Assembly (NCBI RefSeq): GCF_013201075.1
Contig: NZ_CP053710.1
Span: 248,001 to 312,000 of the forward strand
Origin: Lichenicola cladoniae
GTDB taxonomy: Bacteria > Pseudomonadota > Alphaproteobacteria > Acetobacterales > Acetobacteraceae
Length of the DNA: 64,000 nucleotides
Reading direction: 5' to 3'
The notes under the pieces are model-generated. The model saw nothing but the letters and a program-made list of their open reading frames with translations, did no database searches and had not been told where the DNA came from. Numbering within the stretch: the first letter of the stretch is position 1; every line of letters starts with the position of its first letter. Positions 28,731 through 40,292 of this stretch are shown piece by piece. Made by a program: the position numbers and the translations under genes.

Positions 28731-31661
28731 TTATTCCGCGGCAGTTTTTGGCGCCGGCGGCTGCACGGTTTTTGCAACCGTCGGAGCTGCCGTCTTCGGG
28801 GTGACCGTTGCGGGCGACCCCGCCCCAGAGATCGCCTGGGCGACGAGACGCCCGGCATCCGCGGGGTCCCTGCCCAGCACGTCGAGAAGAACGTCACCGA
28901 GCTTTGCATCCATCAGGGCCGCGATGTTGGCATAAGCGGGTTCAAGCTGGGGCGGTTGGGGCGTCGGCGCGTGCGACGCGGCGGGCGGCGGCTTGGGCGC
29001 GTCGGCGGCGTTCGTCTCAGACTTCCATACCGGATCGGGTGCGTGCTTGCCCTCGCTTTCGGGAGCGGGTGCATCCTCTTGGTCCGGCTCAACTTTTGCC
29101 ACGGACCCTGACGCGGTCGTCCCGCTGGCGGCGGCTAACACTGCCGCGCCGGGTTTCGATCCGGCGTAGGCGGGCGCGCTGTCGGCTCTGATCGTATCGA
29201 GAACCTTGTAGGCCAGGAGCTTGACCGGGTCGGTGATCAGGAACCACGTGAAAGCATACGCCCAGACGATGCCCGCATACATCCAGCCGAGAGGCGTCAC
29301 GAGTCCAGCGCCGTAGACCGCGATCAGCGTTGCCAGAATCTGGGTTCCGCAAACCGCCGCCAGCAGGATCCAGGCAGGGCGTGTGGACCACCACGGGCCG
29401 CGTGTCCGCGTCTGGAATATCGTCAGATGCCCAGCCACCGACAGCATCAGGTACATCATCGTCTGAAGCTGCGGATGGCCCAGTTTGAAGTATCGGTTAC
29501 CCAGGAAAAACAAGCCGAAGGCGGCCATGGGACCGACCAGGCCGAGCACCGTAGCGACACCCAGCACCAGCCGCATGTTCCAGGCTTCAGGCACGTTCCG
29601 GTAGCGGACATTGTCGTAGGCGATCGAAAGGATCGCGCCATCGTTCAGCAGGGCCAACATCACGATCATGATCGCGGTGAGCGGATAGAAGTTGAAGACC
29701 AGGATGGCGAGCGTCATGAAGATCAGCACGCGCAGCGTCTCAGCGATGCGGTAGATCGCGTAGCTGTTCATGCGCTGGAAGATGCGCCGGCTTTCCTTGA
29801 TCGCTTCGATGATGACCGAGAGACCCGGCGTCACCAGCACGATGGGCGCTGCCGCCCGTGCCGCATCTGTCGCACCGGACACGGCAAAGCCGCAATCGGC
29901 CTTCTTCAGTGCCGGCGCGTCGTTCACGCCGTCACCGGTCATGCCAACAATATGGTCGTGCTTCTGCAGGATATCGACGATGTGGAACTTGTGCTCCGGA
30001 AACACCTGGGCAAAGCCGTCGGCGTCCTCAACAGACTTGATCTCTGCCGCGGTCTCCTTGCTCTTTGAGTCTCCCAAATTGGCACCATCGAGGATATTAG
30101 TGCCCATGCCCAGTGTCTTGGCGGTCTCCTTGGCGATCGCGAGCGCGTCGCCGGTCACCATCTTGATCTTGACGCCCATCGCGGCCGCGGTCGCGACCGT
30201 CGATTTTGCGTCCTCACGCGGGGGGTCAAACAGTGCCAGCACCCCGAGAAGCTGCCAGTCACCGCCGTCATCCGCCCGCGCCACGCCGAGTGCGCGGAAC
30301 CCGCGTTTGGCGAAGTCATCGACCGCTTTGTCGACTGCGTCCTTTGCGGAGGCGCCATTTGCCGCCAGCGCCTGGATGACCTGAGGCGCTCCCTTGGTCA
30401 CCTTGAATGTCTTGCCGTCCGCCGCGGTCACGCTCGCCTCGGTGCGCTTATGCACCGGATCGAAGGGCTGGAAGTGCCCGATCTTGAACGGCTTCAGCGC
30501 CGCCTTGTCCTTCAGGCCGCCGAGTACGGCGAGGTCGATCGTGTCGTCGTTCTCGGACCGCGATGCGAGTGCCGCGGCCAGAATGAGCTGATCGGGAGTG
30601 ATCTTGTCCAGACAGAACGGATTGCCCAGCGTCAGCTTGTTCTGCGTCAGGGTCCCGGTCTTGTCGGCACACAGCACGTCGACGCCGGCCAGTTCCTCGA
30701 TGGCAACCAGCTTGCTGACGATCGCCTGCTTCTTGGCGAGCAGACGCGCTCCGACCGCCATCGTCACCGAGAGGACCGTGGGCATGGCGACCGGGATCGC
30801 CGCCACGGTCAGCACCAACGCGAATTGCAGCACCGTGAGAATGTGCTCGCCTCGGTAAATGCCGACAGCAATGATGAGCGAGACCAGCACCACCGCGAGC
30901 ATGATCAGGTAGTTCCCGATCCGAAGCACCGCCTTCTGGAAGTGGCTCACCGTGACGGCCGACTGCACCAGTTCGGCCGTCCTGCCGAAATAGGTCTTGC
31001 CACCTGTCGCGTAAACCAGCGCGCCGATCTCGCCACGACGGACGATCGAGCCGGAAAACACTGCATCGCCCGATTTTTTGGTGGTCGGCATAGACTCGCC
31101 CGTCAGCGCGGACTGATCTAGCGAGATCTCGTCGCCGTCTAGCAGACGCGCGTCCGCCGGAACGATATCACCGAGCCGCAATCTGATGACGTCACCTGGC
31201 ACTATCTCCTTGGCCGGGGGAGTGACCCATTTGCCGTCACGCTGCACCCGGGCCTTGATCGCCAGTCTTGCCTTCAACGCATCGATGGCATTGCCGGCCT
31301 GCCGTTCCTCCCAGAAGCCGATCGTGGCGTTTGCGACGAGCAGCAGCAGGATGATGAAGAAGTCAGGCCAGTGTCGGACGACGCCTGACAGGATAACGGC
31401 TACCTCGATCATCCAGGGGATCGGGCCCCAGAAATACTTCAGGAACTTGAGGAGCGCGTTGGTTTTCTCTTCCTCGATCTCGTTCGGCCCGTACTGCGCT
31501 AGGCGCTTCGTTGCCTCGGCCTGCGTGAGCCCTTCCCTCGATGCGCTCAGGCGTTTCTCAACCTCCGCCAAAGGAAGCGTTTTCAGATCGTCCTTGGCAT
31601 CCGAAGCCGAGGCCGGCTTGGCGTCCGGTGACTTGGCGTGGGCGGCTTCTGGCTTCGCCAT
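28731..31661 (-). CDS. Plasma-membrane proton-pumping P-type ATPase (type IIIA)
   Basis: 976 residues. Pumps H+ outward at the expense of ATP, for pH homeostasis or membrane potential. N-terminal cation-ATPase domain [19 protein letters not shown], helices about residues 70-115, TGES loop at about 188, phosphorylated Asp333 in [18 protein letters not shown] nucleotide site, [20 protein letters not shown], hinge [32 protein letters not shown] and six C-terminal helices. The last about 120 residues form an Ala/Pro-rich tail that may be regulatory. GAGAGG precedes the ATG. Box 105 bp upstream. Confidence 0.94.
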   Translation of the reverse strand: MAKPEAAHAKSPDAKPASASDAKDDLKTLPLAEVEKRLSASREGLTQAEATKRLAQYGPNEIEEEKTNALLKFLKYFWGPIPWMIEVAVILSGVVRHWPDFFIILLLLVANATIGFWEERQAGNAIDALKARLAIKARVQRDGKWVTPPAKEIVPGDVIRLRLGDIVPADARLLDGDEISLDQSALTGESMPTTKKSGDAVFSGSIVRRGEIGALVYATGGKTYFGRTAELVQSAVTVSHFQKAVLRIGNYLIMLAVVLVSLIIAVGIYRGEHILTVLQFALVLTVAAIPVAMPTVLSVTMAVGARLLAKKQAIVSKLVAIEELAGVDVLCADKTGTLTQNKLTLGNPFCLDKITPDQLILAAALASRSENDDTIDLAVLGGLKDKAALKPFKIGHFQPFDPVHKRTEASVTAADGKTFKVTKGAPQVIQALAANGASAKDAVDKAVDDFAKRGFRALGVARADDGGDWQLLGVLALFDPPREDAKSTVATAAAMGVKIKMVTGDALAIAKETAKTLGMGTNILDGANLGDSKSKETAAEIKSVEDADGFAQVFPEHKFHIVDILQKHDHIVGMTGDGVNDAPALKKADCGFAVSGATDAARAAAPIVLVTPGLSVIIEAIKESRRIFQRMNSYAIYRIAETLRVLIFMTLAILVFNFYPLTAIMIVMLALLNDGAILSIAYDNVRYRNVPEAWNMRLVLGVATVLGLVGPMAAFGLFFLGNRYFKLGHPQLQTMMYLMLSVAGHLTIFQTRTRGPWWSTRPAWILLAAVCGTQILATLIAVYGAGLVTPLGWMYAGIVWAYAFTWFLITDPVKLLAYKVLDTIRADSAPAYAGSKPGAAVLAAASGTTASGSVAKVEPDQEDAPAPESEGKHAPDPVWKSETNAADAPKPPPAASHAPTPQPPQLEPAYANIAALMDAKLGDVLLDVLGRDPADAGRLVAQAISGAGSPATVTPKTAAPTVAKTVQPPAPKTAAE

Positions 31662-31765
31662 GACGGATCTACCTCTCGATTGGGTGCAGGCCTGAAAGCC
31701 GCCAAGGCCGGGCTTCGGTGCGAGCGAAAATTCAACAATAGAAGGCGCGGCCGGGGTGGGTAGGC

Positions 31766-31780
31766 TCGGATACTACGCAG
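31766..31780 (-). promoter_or_regulatory. Conserved regulon box upstream of the ATPase-ppk2 operon
   Basis: Coding-strand reading CTGCGTAGTATCCGA, followed by GCCTA; one mismatch in the core; 105 bp from the ATPase start. Confidence 0.62.
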
Positions 31781-31845
31781 GCCACAGCCGTTGACTCGGT
31801 CGTCGTTTCAAGCCACTCCAACCTGCCTACTGCTTGTGACGGTCA

Positions 31846-32526
31846 CTAGATAACAACTTCGACGCCGCTGTCGTTGGCGAAGACGGCCGCTGATGCACCA
31901 GTCGCGTGTCGGGTGAACCTCACCGATACCGTGGCATTGCCGACAGCCACACGGTGCAGCGTAAGCGTATCCACGCTGTCTGGGAGCAGCGGCCGCCGGA
32001 TGTCCAGACGCTTGTCGAAGCCATCGGCCTCCAGCCCGAGCAATTCGCTGACCATGAAAGGCATGGCGGCCGCCGGCCAGGCCTTCATGGGATCCGCACG
32101 TGGGGTATGGGTCGGGGCGTCACCGGCCAGGCGCTGCACTCCGGCGATGAACTCTGGCAGCCGCCCATTGCGGAAGCCACGCGCCGAATCCAGGGTCGCG
32201 GCGGTGACACGGAGGGCCGATTTATCCTCCGCGTTGCGGCGGAGGTCCGAGACAATAAGCGCGTTGTCGAAGGACCAAACACTTCCCTGCTGATATGCAA
32301 GCGGGTCGAAGGCCGCATGATCCGCCGAAAGGGTGCGGACGCCCGAGCCGGAGAACATGTCCGGGCGCATCATCCGCTCCGACGTCTTCCTGGCGTGTTC
32401 TGGGGTCGCAATTGCGGTCAAGAGCACCTGAGCCGCATTAGATGTGACAGACGTGATCTGCCGCCCATCCTGTTCCAGACCGAGGCAGTAGCAGTCCTCG
32501 CTCTCCATCCAGAACTCCCGTAGGAA
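31846..32526 (-). pseudogene. Glycogen debranching enzyme (amylo-alpha-1,6-glucosidase), C-terminal remnant
   Basis: About 226 codons, open from the IS6 edge ([21 protein letters not shown]) to a normal stop. Features of the GDE/amyloglucosidase C-terminus: [88 protein letters not shown]. The N-terminal two-thirds and its promoter have been removed at the IS6 element. It would have fed glycogen breakdown. Confidence 0.85.
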
Positions 32527-33410
32527 GGTTCTGTCAGCACTCGCGCCAGAGTCCCAGGCTTTCTTCGTAACAGCCTGCGGGGTGACGCGTTCTGCATGAT
32601 CCCGAGCGCAAGTTTAGCGCCTCTTGCGAAGCGGAAGCGTCGGAGGGAGGCGGAGACAATTTGGTTGTGACGGCGACGAGAGCGAAAGAGGTTGCGGAGT
32701 TCGCCATGCTCTCGGCAGAAGCGGTGGGCGGCATCGTGGTTTTTGAAGCCACGCATACATCGGATTTTGCCCTTGATGCCGCAATGGTCCTGTTCGAGAC
32801 GGTTGTTCAGGTACGCGCTGGTGCGGTGGCGGACTGCCTTGCCCGGCACAGTGCGAATCGCCCTTGGGTAGGAGCCGTGCCCGTCTGTCATCACCCGGTC
32901 CGGCCGCAGGCCCATAACCGCCCGCGCCGAGCGGAAGAACGCGTTGGCGGCCTTCATGTCGCGGTGCTCGCTGAGCATGGCGTCGATCAGGTTCCCATCC
33001 CGGTCGATCGCCCGATACAGGTAAGTCCAGCGGCCGCGGACCTTCAGGTAGGTCTCGTCGACATACCAGCTCACGCCGGATTGCCGTCCGGTGCCGCGGC
33101 GGCGTTTGCGCAGCTCCTCGCCGAGGACCGGCAGCAGCTTTGCCTCCCAGTCACGCACGGCCTCGTAGCTGACCTCGATCCCACGCAGCGCCATGATCTC
33201 GCTCAGGTCGCGCAGCGTCAGCCGGTAGCGGAGCCTGCAGAACACCACGAAGGCGATAATGTCGCTGGGCAGGCAGGTCCGGTTCAGCACGCCACCGCTG
33301 CGCTCGTTGAACTGACGTCCGCAGGCCCGGCAACGGAAGCGCCGCTATCCGCGTGCCGTCATCTCCGGCCGTTCCGTCACTGCCGCAGCCCTACAGCACA
33401 CGCAGTTCAT
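32418..33410 (-). CDS. IS6-family transposase with an in-frame TAG at codon 22
   Basis: From ATG 33410 (GGGAGG upstream) the frame reads MNCVCCG..., TAG at 33347-33345, then [29 protein letters not shown] and the DDE core [48 protein letters not shown] CxxC pair on each side of the TAG makes one zinc ribbon. The normal stop seen in copy C (TGA) is TCA here, so the frame runs past the element into the debranching remnant until 32418. An internal start downstream of the TAG is possible. Confidence 0.8.
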
Positions 33411-33500
33411 CCCGATATCCTCCCAGTGCCACGGCTTGCGACGCTACGGCAGGCTTCAAGCGGCCATTAGACCGCCCCTGGCGCGAGGGCTGACAGAACC
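32527..33500 (-). mobile_element. IS6-family element, copy B (974 bp)
   Basis: Ends GGTTCTGTCAG at 32527 and CTGACAGAACC ending at 33500. Exactly the same length as copy C (58389-59362). The 8 bases on each side (CGTAGGAA and TGATCAGC) do not match, so there is no target duplication; the left flank is a debranching-enzyme gene and the right flank is groEL. This fits a deletion or recombination junction rather than simple insertion. Confidence 0.92.
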
Positions 33501-34621
<1,121 letters not shown>

Positions 34622-34623
34622 TA

Positions 34624-35474
34624 GAGGCTGTTATGAACTGACGGCTGCGGCATGCTTGAGCATGAGGCAAACGAAGGCCACGAGATGCAGTCCTCGGACA
34701 GTCTCTGGCAGCCGCTCATAGTCTTTGACAAGGCGTCGAAAGCGCGTGGCCCAGGCAAACGATCGCTCGACGACCCATCGTCTCGGCAGCAGGACGAACC
34801 CGCGTTTGGCTTCGTGATGCTTGACCACTTCCAGACGGATGCCGTGCTCGGCCGCAGCTTCGGCGGTGGCTGCACCGGTATATCCCTGGTCGACGTAGGC
34901 GATCTCGACAGAGTGGGCGGTGATGTCCTGCACCGCGCTGGCCAGGTGCGTGACCTCGGCGCGATCCTGATCGGTCGCCGGGGTCACGTGCAACGCCAGC
35001 AGGTGCCCAAGCGTGTCGACGGCGATATGTACATTGGAGCCCTTCTTTCGTTTGGCCCCATCATAGCCAGCACGTGCACCACTTTCCGGGGTTGAGCGGA
35101 GTGTGCGGCTGTCGATGATCACAGCGCTGGGCTCCGCTTTTCGCCGTGCCTCCAGACGAAGCAGCACGCGCAGGTCATGCACCAGGTTCTCGAACACGCC
35201 CGCCGTCAGCCAACGCTGCGCCTGCTGATAAACCATCTCCCAAGGTGGCAGGTCGTTCGGCATCCAGCGCCAGGGCGCCCCCGTCTTGACGACATACCGC
35301 AGGCCGTTGAAGACCTCGCGCAGTTCGTAGCTTCGCTGGCCCGCCTCCTCAGGAAGCAGCGCCAGATAAGGGGCTACAAGCGCCCACTCATCATCAGGGA
35401 CATCAGACGGATACGCTTTGCGGGTTTTCATCACCCACAAAATCTACCCAAATCAGAGGTTCATAACAGCCTCT
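34624..35474 (-). mobile_element. IS5-family insertion sequence, copy 2 (about 851 bp), inside groEL
   Basis: Same element as 5636-6484 in the opposite orientation, with GAGGCTGTTATGAAC repeats at both ends and TA (within CTAG) on both sides. The CTAG target is itself an in-frame TAG of groEL (35474-35476). Confidence 0.93.
34631..35431 (-). CDS. IS5-family transposase, apparently intact
   Basis: 266 residues from MKTRKAYPSDVPDDEWAL to LPETVRGLHLVAFVCLMLKHAAAVSS. DDE residues in IIDSRTLRS, YVDQGYTG and RRWVVERSFAWATRFRRL. It has the complete C-terminus that copy 1 lost by a one-base deletion, so this is the likely source of mobility for the pair. Confidence 0.9.
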   Translation of the reverse strand: MKTRKAYPSDVPDDEWALVAPYLALLPEEAGQRSYELREVFNGLRYVVKTGAPWRWMPNDLPPWEMVYQQAQRWLTAGVFENLVHDLRVLLRLEARRKAEPSAVIIDSRTLRSTPESGARAGYDGAKRKKGSNVHIAVDTLGHLLALHVTPATDQDRAEVTHLASAVQDITAHSVEIAYVDQGYTGAATAEAAAEHGIRLEVVKHHEAKRGFVLLPRRWVVERSFAWATRFRRLVKDYERLPETVRGLHLVAFVCLMLKHAAAVSS

Positions 35475-35865
<391 letters not shown>

Positions 35866-35873
35866 TCAGCAGT

Positions 35874-36188
35874 TTAGGCGACTTTGGCGGGGGCATGCGA
35901 CTCCTCGATGACGCCCATCAGGTCACTTTCCTTCATGATCAGGAGCTACTCGCCGTCGATCTTGACCTCGGTGCCCGACCACTTGCCGAATAGCACGCGG
36001 TCTCCGGCCGCCAGGTCGAGCGCAACGACGGCCCCTTCCTCGTTGCGGGCACGTGATCCGACGGCGATGACCACGTCCTCCATCGGCTTCTCCTGGACAG
36101 TGTCCGGGATGATGATCCTGCCGGCCGATTTCTCGAGAGATGTGACACGGTGGATCACGACCCGATCGTGCAATGGGCGGAACTTCAT
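35874..36188 (-). pseudogene. groES: groES with one in-frame TAG
   Basis: Co-chaperonin of 104 codons: [73 protein letters not shown] (35948-35946), LLIMKESDLMGVIEE. The usual residue at the TAG is Glu (E-E-L-L-I-M-K), so one GAG-to-TAG change explains it. Without readthrough about 25 C-terminal residues including the final beta strand are lost. Box 155 bp upstream. Confidence 0.88.
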
Positions 36189-36342
36189 CCGTTCTGCTTC
36201 GGCAACGACCGGTAAATGGAAGACCGACCACACGAAATAATTCGCGCGCGACCGGCTCAGCGGCAGAGCGCCGTTAACTGGGGGAAGCCTGGACCGCTCT
36301 GACCATCCGAATCTTAAAGGCGCTCCATGAGCACTGATAGGC

Positions 36343-36360
36343 TCGGGAACTACCTGCAGG
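36343..36360 (-). promoter_or_regulatory. Conserved regulon box upstream of groES-groEL
   Basis: Coding-strand reading CCTGCAGGTAGTTCCCGA, followed by GCCTA; one core mismatch; 155 bp before groES and just beyond the extended end of the tpi pseudogene. Confidence 0.6.
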
Positions 36361-36383
36361 AGCGGTGCAGATCCGCCCGGCAC

Positions 36384-37136
36384 TCAGCCTGCGACCGGCA
36401 GCGCGCGCAGTACTGCATCGAAGTCCTAGGCCAGCAGGCTCGCGCCGCCGATCAGTACGCCGTCGACATCCGCCAGCCCGAGGATATCGTGCACGTTATC
36501 CGACCAGACCGATCCGCCGTAGAGAATGCGGATGTCGGCGCCGGCTGCACCTGCACGTTCCAGCAGGCATTCCCGGATTTTTCGATGCACCTCGATGATC
36601 TGACCGGGCGCCGGCACATGTCCGCTGCCGATGGCCGAGAGCGGTTCATACGCGATGGCAATCGTGCCTGACCGGGCGAGGTCAGTCGGGACGCTGCCTG
36701 CGATCTGCTGGCCGCAGACGGCGAGCGCATTACCGCCATCGCGTTGTGCCTGCGTCTCACCGATGCAGATGATCGTGGTCAGGCCGGCTCGGCGCGCGGG
36801 TTCGGCTTTCGCAGCGACCATGGCATCGGTCTCGCCATGGTATTTGCGTCGGTCCGAATGGCCGGCGTTCATTGTCGTGGCCCCCGCGTCCTTCAGCATG
36901 TCGGCGCTGCAATCGCCCGTGTAGGCGCCGGATGCCTGCGCATGACAATCCTCGCCGCCGATGCCGATGCGGCCGGCAGCAATCGATGCCGCCCTGGACA
37001 ACAAGGCCGCCGGAACACAGATCAGCACGTCGGCGGCAGTCCTTGCCGCATGAACGGTTTTCGACATGGCCTCGATTTCGCGAAGCTGCGCGGCCATTCC
37101 GTGCATCTTCCAGTTTCCGGCGATCAGCGGCCGCAT
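36384..37136 (-). pseudogene. tpiA: Triosephosphate isomerase, decayed copy with in-frame TAG
   Basis: From ATG 37136: MRPLIAGNWKMHGMAAQ; the GGEDCHAQASGAYTGDCSADMLKDAGAT block is intact. Compared with the intact paralogue (57112-57858), VIVGHSERR has become MNAGHSDRR and AYEPLWAIGSG has become AYEPLSAIGSG, both changes near catalytic His/Glu. TAG at 36428-36426 replaces the expected Glu after GGASLLA; in-frame sequence DFDAVLRALPVAG then runs to TGA at 36384. It follows the PRC-barrel and membrane-protein genes and may share their box. Confidence 0.82.
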
Positions 37137-37179
37137 AGGGATCTCACCATTGTCCGGAGTTCCAGGCATGCAGCGCGGC

Positions 37180-37688
37180 TCATCGACGGAGTGTCACTGA
37201 ATTCGTTGCTGCAGCTGACCCCCGGGTCGCGGTCAGTGTCGCATGGTCGCCCGGCGACGTGAGATTGGCCGACAATCTGGGGATCAGAAGCAGACTCAGC
37301 GCCATCCCGACGGCAAGAGCGCAGTACAGAATGGTGATCGGCGCCAGCTGCGGGTTGACCTTTTCCAACTTCGGGGCACCCGATTGCCAGACAGTCTGCG
37401 TGCTGGCGGGCAGCAGTTGCACCAGCCGCTTGCACTGTCATGGGCACCGGCAAGCGCGGATGGAGCGAGCGGCATCTCGGCGATGCTGCGCGCCAGGGCC
37501 TCGATTACGACAGCCTTCGGCAGTGCCGCCCATCGCGCCGCCTCCATCCAGGGATCCTTGCCCAGCCGTGCCAGGATCGAGAGGATCGTAAGCGTGGATC
37601 CGCTCGCCTCCGGCCCGACATCGGCGTACAGGAACGGCTCGAGACCGGACTTCTTGAAAACGAATACGTTCGATTGTGTCGCCTGCAT
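37180..37688 (-). pseudogene. Small membrane-anchored protein of unknown function, frameshifted
   Basis: Frame one (37688 to about 37435): MQATQSNVFVFKKSGLEPFLYADVG...LARLGKDPWMEAARWAALPKAVVIEALARSIAEMP. Frame two (about 37430 to 37180): LVQLLPASTQTVWQSGAPKLEKVNPQLAPITILYCALAVGMALSLLLIPRLS, with one transmembrane helix. One indel near 37430 separates them. It is either a real lesion or a sequence error. Sits 54 bp after the PRC gene. Function not recognised. Confidence 0.65.
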
Positions 37689-37742
37689 CGGGAGTCTCCT
37701 CTGGACGAGCGGCTTCGCGCGGATTTCTAGCCTCGAACCGGC

Positions 37743-38534
37743 TCACCATCCATATCCGGGCCAGCCATAGTGGCTGTGGAGCTGCCTCTGGATTTTCGTG
37801 TTGATCATGTCCGCGGGATCCCAGGGCGGGCTCGACTTCACCTTGTCCCGAGTGAGGTCGAGCGTGATCTGGTGATCGGTCCAGTTCACTGCCGTTACTG
37901 CGTGCGGCGAGATCAGCACATGCTGACCGATCCACCAGTTCGAGGTCTCGACGATTAGGTAGCGGACGTCCCAGGTTTCGGTCTCCACGAGGACATCACC
38001 GATATGGCCGATGGTGCCGCCGATGGCGCGCACGTGGTAGCCGGTGACCTCTGCGACGCTACGCAGGTGGGGGTCTCCCTCATCGAGGTCAATCTGTCCG
38101 CGCTCGGTCTCCCGCACGGCACTTGCGCCGAAGAATATGGGGGCCGACAGCGGAGCGGCGATCACACTGGTTCCGGCGCCATCCATGCCGCCGCCGCCGG
38201 ATAATGCCGAGCCCCAGGCAGGATCCCAGCCGTAATAGTTGCAGAGGTCGTTCTGCATCTGTCGAGAGACTGGGCGGTCCTGCAGGATGTCGGGGCTTTC
38301 CTTCACCTGCTGCGTCGACAGGGAAACGGTCAGTTCCCTCGCACCGTAATCTGCCGATACGACGGCGGAGGGATGGATCAGGACCGTTCGCCCGCTCAAC
38401 CACCGGCCGGTATCGACGACCATCCAGCGCACCTTCCAGGTGCTGTCATCAAACAGGAAGTCTCTCACGCTCCCGAGGCTGCCATCTTTCGCTTGAAGCT
38501 CGAAGCCCTTGAGCGAGGATACGACGTTCAGCAT
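37743..38534 (-). CDS. Protein with two PRC-barrel domains
   Basis: 263 residues. Two PRC-barrel repeats: residues 1-75 (LKGFELQAKDGSLGSVRDFLFDDSTWKVRWMVVDTGRWLSGRTVLI) and about 155-230 (VTGYHVRAIGGTIGHIGDVLVETETWDVRYLIVETSNWWIGQHVLISPHAV), with a Gly-rich linker. PRC barrels bind RNA or protein partners and are common in alphaproteobacterial stress genes. Cytosolic, no signal. Box 92 bp upstream. Confidence 0.88.
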   Translation of the reverse strand: MLNVVSSLKGFELQAKDGSLGSVRDFLFDDSTWKVRWMVVDTGRWLSGRTVLIHPSAVVSADYGARELTVSLSTQQVKESPDILQDRPVSRQMQNDLCNYYGWDPAWGSALSGGGGMDGAGTSVIAAPLSAPIFFGASAVRETERGQIDLDEGDPHLRSVAEVTGYHVRAIGGTIGHIGDVLVETETWDVRYLIVETSNWWIGQHVLISPHAVTAVNWTDHQITLDLTRDKVKSSPPWDPADMINTKIQRQLHSHYGWPGYGW

Positions 38535-38625
38535 GATGACCGGTCCTTTGGCGCATTGATGATCGGCGCTTCAAGTGGCGTCGGTCGTGTACATCATGCG
38601 GCTGACCGAACCGTGCGCGACAGGC

Positions 38626-38641
38626 TCGGAAAACACTTACG
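38626..38641 (-). promoter_or_regulatory. Conserved regulon box upstream of the PRC-barrel operon, overlapping the pgm stop codon
   Basis: Coding-strand reading CGTAAGTGTTTTCCGA, followed by GCCTG; two differences in the core. The TAA stop of pgm (38637-38639) lies inside it. It contains GTAAGTG, close to the FixJ-type half box. Confidence 0.58.
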
Positions 38642-40292
38642 CCGGCGCGCGCTTGCTGAAGAGCCGTGCCAGGGCATCCTGCGCCGCCTGCTGGATCGCG
38701 CGCAGATGTGCCTCGCTGCGAAAGCTTTCGGCGTAGATCTTGTAGATGTCCTCCGTGCCCGAGGGCCGTGCCGCGAACCAGCCATGATCCGCCGCCACCT
38801 TCACCCCGCCGATGGCGGCACCGTTGCCAGGGGCGGTGGTGATCGTGGACCGCACCGGCTCGCCGGCGAACTCCGTCATGGCGATCGCTTCGGGTGTGAG
38901 CGCCTTCAATTGCCGACGCTCTGCCGCCGTTGCGGGTGCGTCGGTACGCTCATACCACGAACTGCCGAGATCGTTCGCGATCCTGTCATAGGCGACAGCA
39001 GGGTTGGTGCCGGTCCGGGCGGTGATCTCCGCCGCGAGCAGGCCCACGATCATCCCATCCTTGTCCGTCGTCCAGGCGGTCCCGTCGCGACGCAGGAAGC
39101 TCGCACCACCGCTCTCCTCACCGGCAAAGCCCAGGCTTCCGGCAAGCAGGCCCTTGGTGAACCATTTGAATCCGACAGGCACCTCGATAAGTGCGCGACC
39201 GAGCCGGGCGGTCACGCGGTCGATGGTGCCGCTGCTTACGAGCGTCTTGCCGACCGCCGGCGCCGGTCCCCAGGCTGGACGATTGGCGAACAGGTAATCG
39301 ATCGCGGCGGCCAGCACATGGTTGGGGTTCATCAGCCCATCCGCGCCGGCGACGATACCATGCCGGTCCGCATCCGTATCGGTGGCAAAGGCGACGTCGA
39401 ACCGGCCGCGCAGCGCGACCAGACGCGTCATCGCGTAGGTTGAGGAGCAGTCCATCCGGATCCGGCCATCCCAGTCGGCGGTCATGAACCGGAAGGTGGG
39501 GTCGACGATGTCGCTCACCATGGTGGCCGCAATGCCGTAGCGCTCAATGACCGGCTGCCAGTAAGCGACCGCAGCACCACCGAGCGGATCGATGCCGATA
39601 CGCACGCCCGATGAGCGGATGATGTCCATGTCGACTACGTTGGCAAGATCCGCAACATATGGTCCGACATAATCGTGCCGGTGGATGTGTGCGGATTTCA
39701 GCGCACGATTGAGCGGGATGCGCCTGACGTAGCGGAGGCTCGCCGCGAGCAGCGTATTAGCAGTCTGCTCGATGGCGCTGGTGACGTCGAGATCAGCCGG
39801 TCCGCCATCGGGGGTATTGTATTTGAAGCCGCCATCCTCGGGAGGATTGTGCGACGGCGTGATGACGACCCCGTCCGCCAGCCCCGTCGTGCGGCCGCGA
39901 TTATAGGTCAGGATGGCGTGCGAGATGACCGGGGTCGGGGTGTAGCCATCATGCGCGTCGATGAACGCCTCCACACCGTTCGCCGCGAACACCTCCAGCG
40001 CCGTGGCCAGCGCCGGGCGGGACAGGGCGTGGGTGTCGATGCCGATGAACAGCGGGCCGTCGACCCCCGCCGCTTGACGATGCCGGCAGACCGCCTGGCT
40101 GATCGCCAGGATGTGCGCCTCGTTGAACGTACAGTCGAACGCGGACCCGCGATGGCCCGAGGTCCCGAAGGCCACGCGCTGCTCCGGGCTGGCCGGATCT
40201 GGCGTCAGGGTGAAGTACGCGGTGACCAGGCGCGGCACATCCACCAGGGCGGAGTTTGGCAGCAGCGTGCCGGCGAGCGGGCTGATCGTCAT
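38637..40292 (-). CDS. pgm: Alpha-D-glucose phosphate-specific phosphoglucomutase
   Basis: 551 residues from ATG 40292, which overlaps the ndvB stop by 4 bp. Interconverts glucose-1-phosphate and glucose-6-phosphate, supplying UDP-glucose for glucan synthesis or draining glycogen. Features: VAFGTSGHRGSAFDCTFNEAHI, phosphoserine loop VITPSHNPPEDGGFKYN, metal loop ATDTDADRHGIV, sugar loop GFAGEESGGASFL and phosphate loop ARPSGTEDIYKIYAES. Frames longer than 40292 enter ndvB and are not used. Confidence 0.96.
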   Translation of the reverse strand: MTISPLAGTLLPNSALVDVPRLVTAYFTLTPDPASPEQRVAFGTSGHRGSAFDCTFNEAHILAISQAVCRHRQAAGVDGPLFIGIDTHALSRPALATALEVFAANGVEAFIDAHDGYTPTPVISHAILTYNRGRTTGLADGVVITPSHNPPEDGGFKYNTPDGGPADLDVTSAIEQTANTLLAASLRYVRRIPLNRALKSAHIHRHDYVGPYVADLANVVDMDIIRSSGVRIGIDPLGGAAVAYWQPVIERYGIAATMVSDIVDPTFRFMTADWDGRIRMDCSSTYAMTRLVALRGRFDVAFATDTDADRHGIVAGADGLMNPNHVLAAAIDYLFANRPAWGPAPAVGKTLVSSGTIDRVTARLGRALIEVPVGFKWFTKGLLAGSLGFAGEESGGASFLRRDGTAWTTDKDGMIVGLLAAEITARTGTNPAVAYDRIANDLGSSWYERTDAPATAAERRQLKALTPEAIAMTEFAGEPVRSTITTAPGNGAAIGGVKVAADHGWFAARPSGTEDIYKIYAESFRSEAHLRAIQQAAQDALARLFSKRAPA

